DNA of 23,371 nucleotides from CAKZSU01 sp044223895 (GTDB taxonomy: Bacteria > Patescibacteriota > Microgenomatia > UBA10105 > UBA927): positions 1 to 23,371 of the forward strand of contig JBGALL010000024.1 in NCBI GenBank assembly GCA_044223895.1, given 5' to 3'. A program made the position numbers and the translations under genes. Positions within the stretch are counted from its first letter, which is position 1. Each line of letters begins with the position of its first letter. The notes below the pieces were generated by a model that had not been told where the DNA came from, did not search any database, and saw nothing but the letters and a program-made list of their open reading frames with translations. Of the stretch, positions 21,302 to 23,371 are shown piece by piece.

Positions 21302-21874
21302 ATGTTAACAACTATTCTGTGCCCTAGCTGTGGAGAATCTATTGAGGTGACTGAAGCCTTGGTAAATCAAATTAGCAAACATCTCGAAGAAGACCTCGAG
21401 GAACGGCATAAAAAGGACTTAATCGAAGAACGAAAAAAAGTAGAACAACAGTTAACTAAGCAATTAGAAGAAAAAACCGCAGTAGAGTTCTCTGATCTCA
21501 AAAAACAACTCCAAGAGAAGGATGCTAAAGTTAGCCAAATGAGGCAAGACGAATTGAAACTTCGTGAAGAAAAGCGCCGTCTAGAGGAAAAAGAAAAAGA
21601 GATGGAACTAGAAGTTGCCAGAAAACTAGATCTTGCCAAGAAACAAGTTGAAGAGATGGTATCGAAACAAATGCAAGAATCGTACCGTCTAAAAGAGTTA
21701 GAAAAGGAAAAGGTTATCCAAGATCTGCGCAAATCTCTGGAAGATGCTCAAAGAAAAGCTCAACAAGGATCTCAGCAAACACAAGGTGAAGTAGCCGAAT
21801 TAGATTTTGAAGCAACCTCCTCTGGGAGATTAAACGTACTAAATCGTGGTCTGCAGAGTGGGTGGGGAAATTAA
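21302..21874 (+). pseudogene. DUF2130 protein, N-terminal zinc-ribbon and coiled-coil part (broken gene)
   Basis: The N-terminal part of a DUF2130 protein. It begins with a CPSCG knuckle (residues 7-11) and continues as a long Lys/Glu coiled coil (about 25-170) ending QGSQQTQGEVAELDFE. That last segment is where the conserved DUF2130 domain normally starts. From about base 21811 the frame reads ATSSGRLNVLNRGLQSGWGN and stops at 21872-21874. The bases beneath it in the other frame encode the conserved LLWEIKRTKSWSAEWVGKL. About 40 residues of the family domain, including its GAD-containing segment, are missing between the two halves, and the frame is shifted. DUF2130 is generally of unknown biochemical function, with a nuclease-like motif layout proposed. 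Confidence 0.85.
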
Positions 21875-22356
21875 AGGAAGATCTCAGAGCAGAAAAAGCC
21901 AACATCCCCATTATTGTTAGTCAGGTATTACCAGATGCAGCTACCAATGGATTTGGATTTATCGATGGAGTCTACGTGGTAAATCATCAATTAGCCTTGC
22001 CGGTAGCACAACTATTACGTCAAAAATTAGTAGAAATCGCTAGAGAAAAATTTATTGTTCAGAATCGTGAAGGAACTGCCGAACGATTATATGAATACAT
22101 TACCAGTCATGAGTTTCGACAACATATCGAAGCAATTGTAGAAGTTTGGAAAGATATGCAGCTACAGATCCAAAAGGAAAAAGCAGCCTTTGAAAAAATT
22201 TGGAAGATTCGCGAGGCACAAGCCCAAAAAATAATGTCTAGTACAGCGGGGGTTGTTGGAACAATGCAGGGTATGATCGGGCCATCATTGTTAGCGGTTC
22301 GAGGATTGGATCTTCTTGATGAACCAGAAGAGAATACACCTAATAAATTATTGTAA
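21811..22356 (+). pseudogene. DUF2130 protein, C-terminal part (broken gene)
   Basis: The remaining DUF2130 domain is in the other frame, opening right after TGA 21808-21810. It reads LLWEIKRTKSWSAEWV, then KLKEDLRAEKANIPIIVSQV and a long helical C terminus (SHEFRQHIEAIVEVWKDMQL, ALPVAQLLRQKLVEI). A GTG at 21862 could serve as a start but has no ribosome binding site. The W-E-x-K-R-T-K motif is present, whereas the acidic residue expected upstream in the missing block is lost. Taken together the gene is probably inactive. A simple one-base sequencing error cannot explain it, because a block is also missing. The stop lies 2 bases before the endonuclease IV start. Confidence 0.82.
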
Positions 22357-22358
22357 TT

Positions 22359-23204
22359 ATGCGTATTGGTGCTCACATGTCAGTAGCTGGCGGATTCAAT
22401 AAAGCTGTTGATCGTGCAGTAGAAATTGGAGCGAATTCATTGCAGATTTTTTCAAGTCCTCCGCAACGTTGGAGTTCATCTAACATAAGTCCAAAGGAAG
22501 GTGAGGATTTTCGATTATACGCTCAAGCCAAAGATGTCTTGCCAGTCTTTGTCCATGGAACCTATCTGATTAATTTGGCTTCTCAAAGTTTAGAAAATGT
22601 CGAAAGATCAAAAGAATCCCTGATCGCAGATCTGAATTTTTGTCATCTTACTGGCGCAACTGGGGTTATTTTTCATTTTGGGAGTATTGAAGGTGGATGG
22701 TCCGCCAGAAGAGAGTATATAACCATAGTAATTCAGGATATCCTCTCAAAATCTCCTGAAGATACGTATTTTATTATCGAAAACGCAGCCGGAAACGGAT
22801 TTAAAATTGGTACCACCCTGGAAGAATTAGCAGCCATAAAAAAAGATGTTGGACATTCTCGTATCAAATTTTGTATTGATACCGCCCACGCATTAGCAGG
22901 TGGGTATGAATTTAGAACTGCTGATTCGGCACAACAATTTTCCGAAAAGGTCGAAACTACCATAGGGTGGGATAACGTTGTAGCCATTCATTTAAACGAT
23001 TCAAAAGTAGATTTAGGGAGAAAGCGCGATTTGCATCAAAATATTGGAGAGGGGTTTATCGGCGATGATGGCTTCTATTCATTTTTATCGCATGTTCCAA
23101 CCACTATTCCTCTCTTACTAGAGACTCCTGGTGAGCATGATGAGGGACCGAACAAAGAAAATATTGAACGAGTACAAAAAATAATTGGACTAATACGTGT
23201 ATAA
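22359..23204 (+). CDS. nfo: Endonuclease IV (AP endonuclease)
   Basis: This 281-residue TIM-barrel enzyme cuts DNA 5' of abasic sites using three metal ions. All nine ligand positions of the family are present: His66 (VHGTYLINLA), His106 (FHFGSIEGG), Glu141 (IENAAGNG), Asp174 and His177 (IDTAHALAGG), His211 (IHLNDSK), Asp224 and His226 (RDLHQNIGEG), and Glu255 (LLETPGEHD). Some flanking residues differ from E. coli (HFG for HPG, DLHQ for DRHE). The length is normal. It processes the product of glycosylases such as the one at 19359. It follows the broken DUF2130 gene by 2 bases and has no ribosome binding site of its own. Confidence 0.96.
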   Translation: MRIGAHMSVAGGFNKAVDRAVEIGANSLQIFSSPPQRWSSSNISPKEGEDFRLYAQAKDVLPVFVHGTYLINLASQSLENVERSKESLIADLNFCHLTGATGVIFHFGSIEGGWSARREYITIVIQDILSKSPEDTYFIIENAAGNGFKIGTTLEELAAIKKDVGHSRIKFCIDTAHALAGGYEFRTADSAQQFSEKVETTIGWDNVVAIHLNDSKVDLGRKRDLHQNIGEGFIGDDGFYSFLSHVPTTIPLLLETPGEHDEGPNKENIERVQKIIGLIRV

Positions 23205-23205
23205 T
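23200..23205 (+). promoter_or_regulatory. Perfect -10 hexamer before the last gene
   Basis: TATAAT overlaps the nfo stop codon and ends 9 bases before the ATG at 23215. No -35 box at normal spacing is seen. Position and match fit the near-leaderless pattern found at other genes of the window. Confidence 0.45.
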
Positions 23206-23214
23206 TTAATAGGT

Positions 23215-23371
23215 ATGAAAGTTTTTCTGTTAACTATATTATTATCAATCTTTAGTTTGTGGATAATCCCATCAGTAAAAGCTGCAGAATTACTACAGGG
23301 GGACAACGTTACCGTTACTCAAGATCATAGTGTTGAAGGCAGTTTGTTTCCTGCAGGAGAATATATTCGTA
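23215..23371 (+). CDS. Exported protein with signal peptide, bactofilin-like start (partial)
   Basis: The first 52 codons of a gene that runs off the end. The start is a classic signal peptide: MKVFLLTILLSIFSLWIIPS followed by VKAAEL, with a likely cleavage after VKA. The mature start (LLQGDNVTVTQDHSVEGSLF, then PAGEYI) has the short beta-strand rhythm of exported polymer-forming (bactofilin-type) proteins common in CPR genomes. Only the first rung is visible, so the family is tentative. It is probably secreted or surface-bound. Confidence 0.6.
   Translation, partial: MKVFLLTILLSIFSLWIIPSVKAAELLQGDNVTVTQDHSVEGSLFPAGEYIR

Noticed and set aside
1..23371. Alternative genetic code with TGA read as glycine
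   Set aside because: TGA ends the sortase and the 959 gene at family-appropriate positions and never occurs inside conserved genes.

Overview
The window looks like a chromosome segment from a Candidate Phyla Radiation (Patescibacteria) bacterium, perhaps of the Microgenomates type. The reasons are the AT-rich, tightly packed genes and the very short alanyl-tRNA synthetase. A large membrane protein with a baseplate-J-like exported part, a type often seen in these genomes, points the same way, as does an RNA polymerase/ribosomal cluster stripped to rpoB-rpoC-rpsL-rpsG. TGA is used as an ordinary stop codon (for example in the sortase gene and the gene ending at 1216) and no conserved gene contains an internal TGA. 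That argues against the recoded CPR lineages. The exact lineage cannot be fixed from the sequence alone.

Layout. 1-1602: the end of ftsK, then a RodZ-like membrane protein and two small membrane-anchored proteins, all envelope or division related. 1662-3014: a 450-residue protein whose motif layout faintly recalls DIT1/PvcA isocyanide synthases. 3023-3280: a promoter and a complete T-box riboswitch that controls alaS. 3322-5155: alaS, minimal in domain content and interrupted by a frameshift. 5158-10279: a membrane and envelope run holding a tiny membrane protein, a 785-residue actin-like/exported fusion, a sortase, MltG, and a probable Fe-S PD-(D/E)XK nuclease. 10289-18526: rpoB, rpoC, rpsL and rpsG, started by a strong promoter that is followed at once by a terminator-like hairpin. 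A REP-like palindromic element separates rpsL from rpsG. 18562-23371: a mixed accessory stretch with an orphan protein, an AlkA-like glycosylase, a minus-strand flavodoxin plus hypothetical pair, a 2TM protein, a broken DUF2130 gene, endonuclease IV, and the start of an exported protein.

How it works together. Two DNA repair enzymes (HhH-GPD glycosylase and endonuclease IV) act in consecutive base-excision steps, although they lie about 2.4 kb apart. MltG, sortase, the RodZ-like protein and FtsK all act at the wall or division site. Many genes outside the ribosomal block have no Shine-Dalgarno sequence. Instead they carry a -10 element 9-11 bases before the ATG, often of the extended form TGATAnAMT, which predicts leaderless or almost leaderless transcripts.

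The items most worth a second look are the alaS T-box with an ambiguous specifier, the lesions in alaS and in the DUF2130 gene, the isocyanide-synthase-like protein, the shared near-leaderless promoter layout, the promoter-terminator arrangement ahead of rpoB, and the natural replacements at rifamycin- and streptomycin-associated residues. No CRISPR array, tRNA, rRNA, insertion sequence or prophage was seen.
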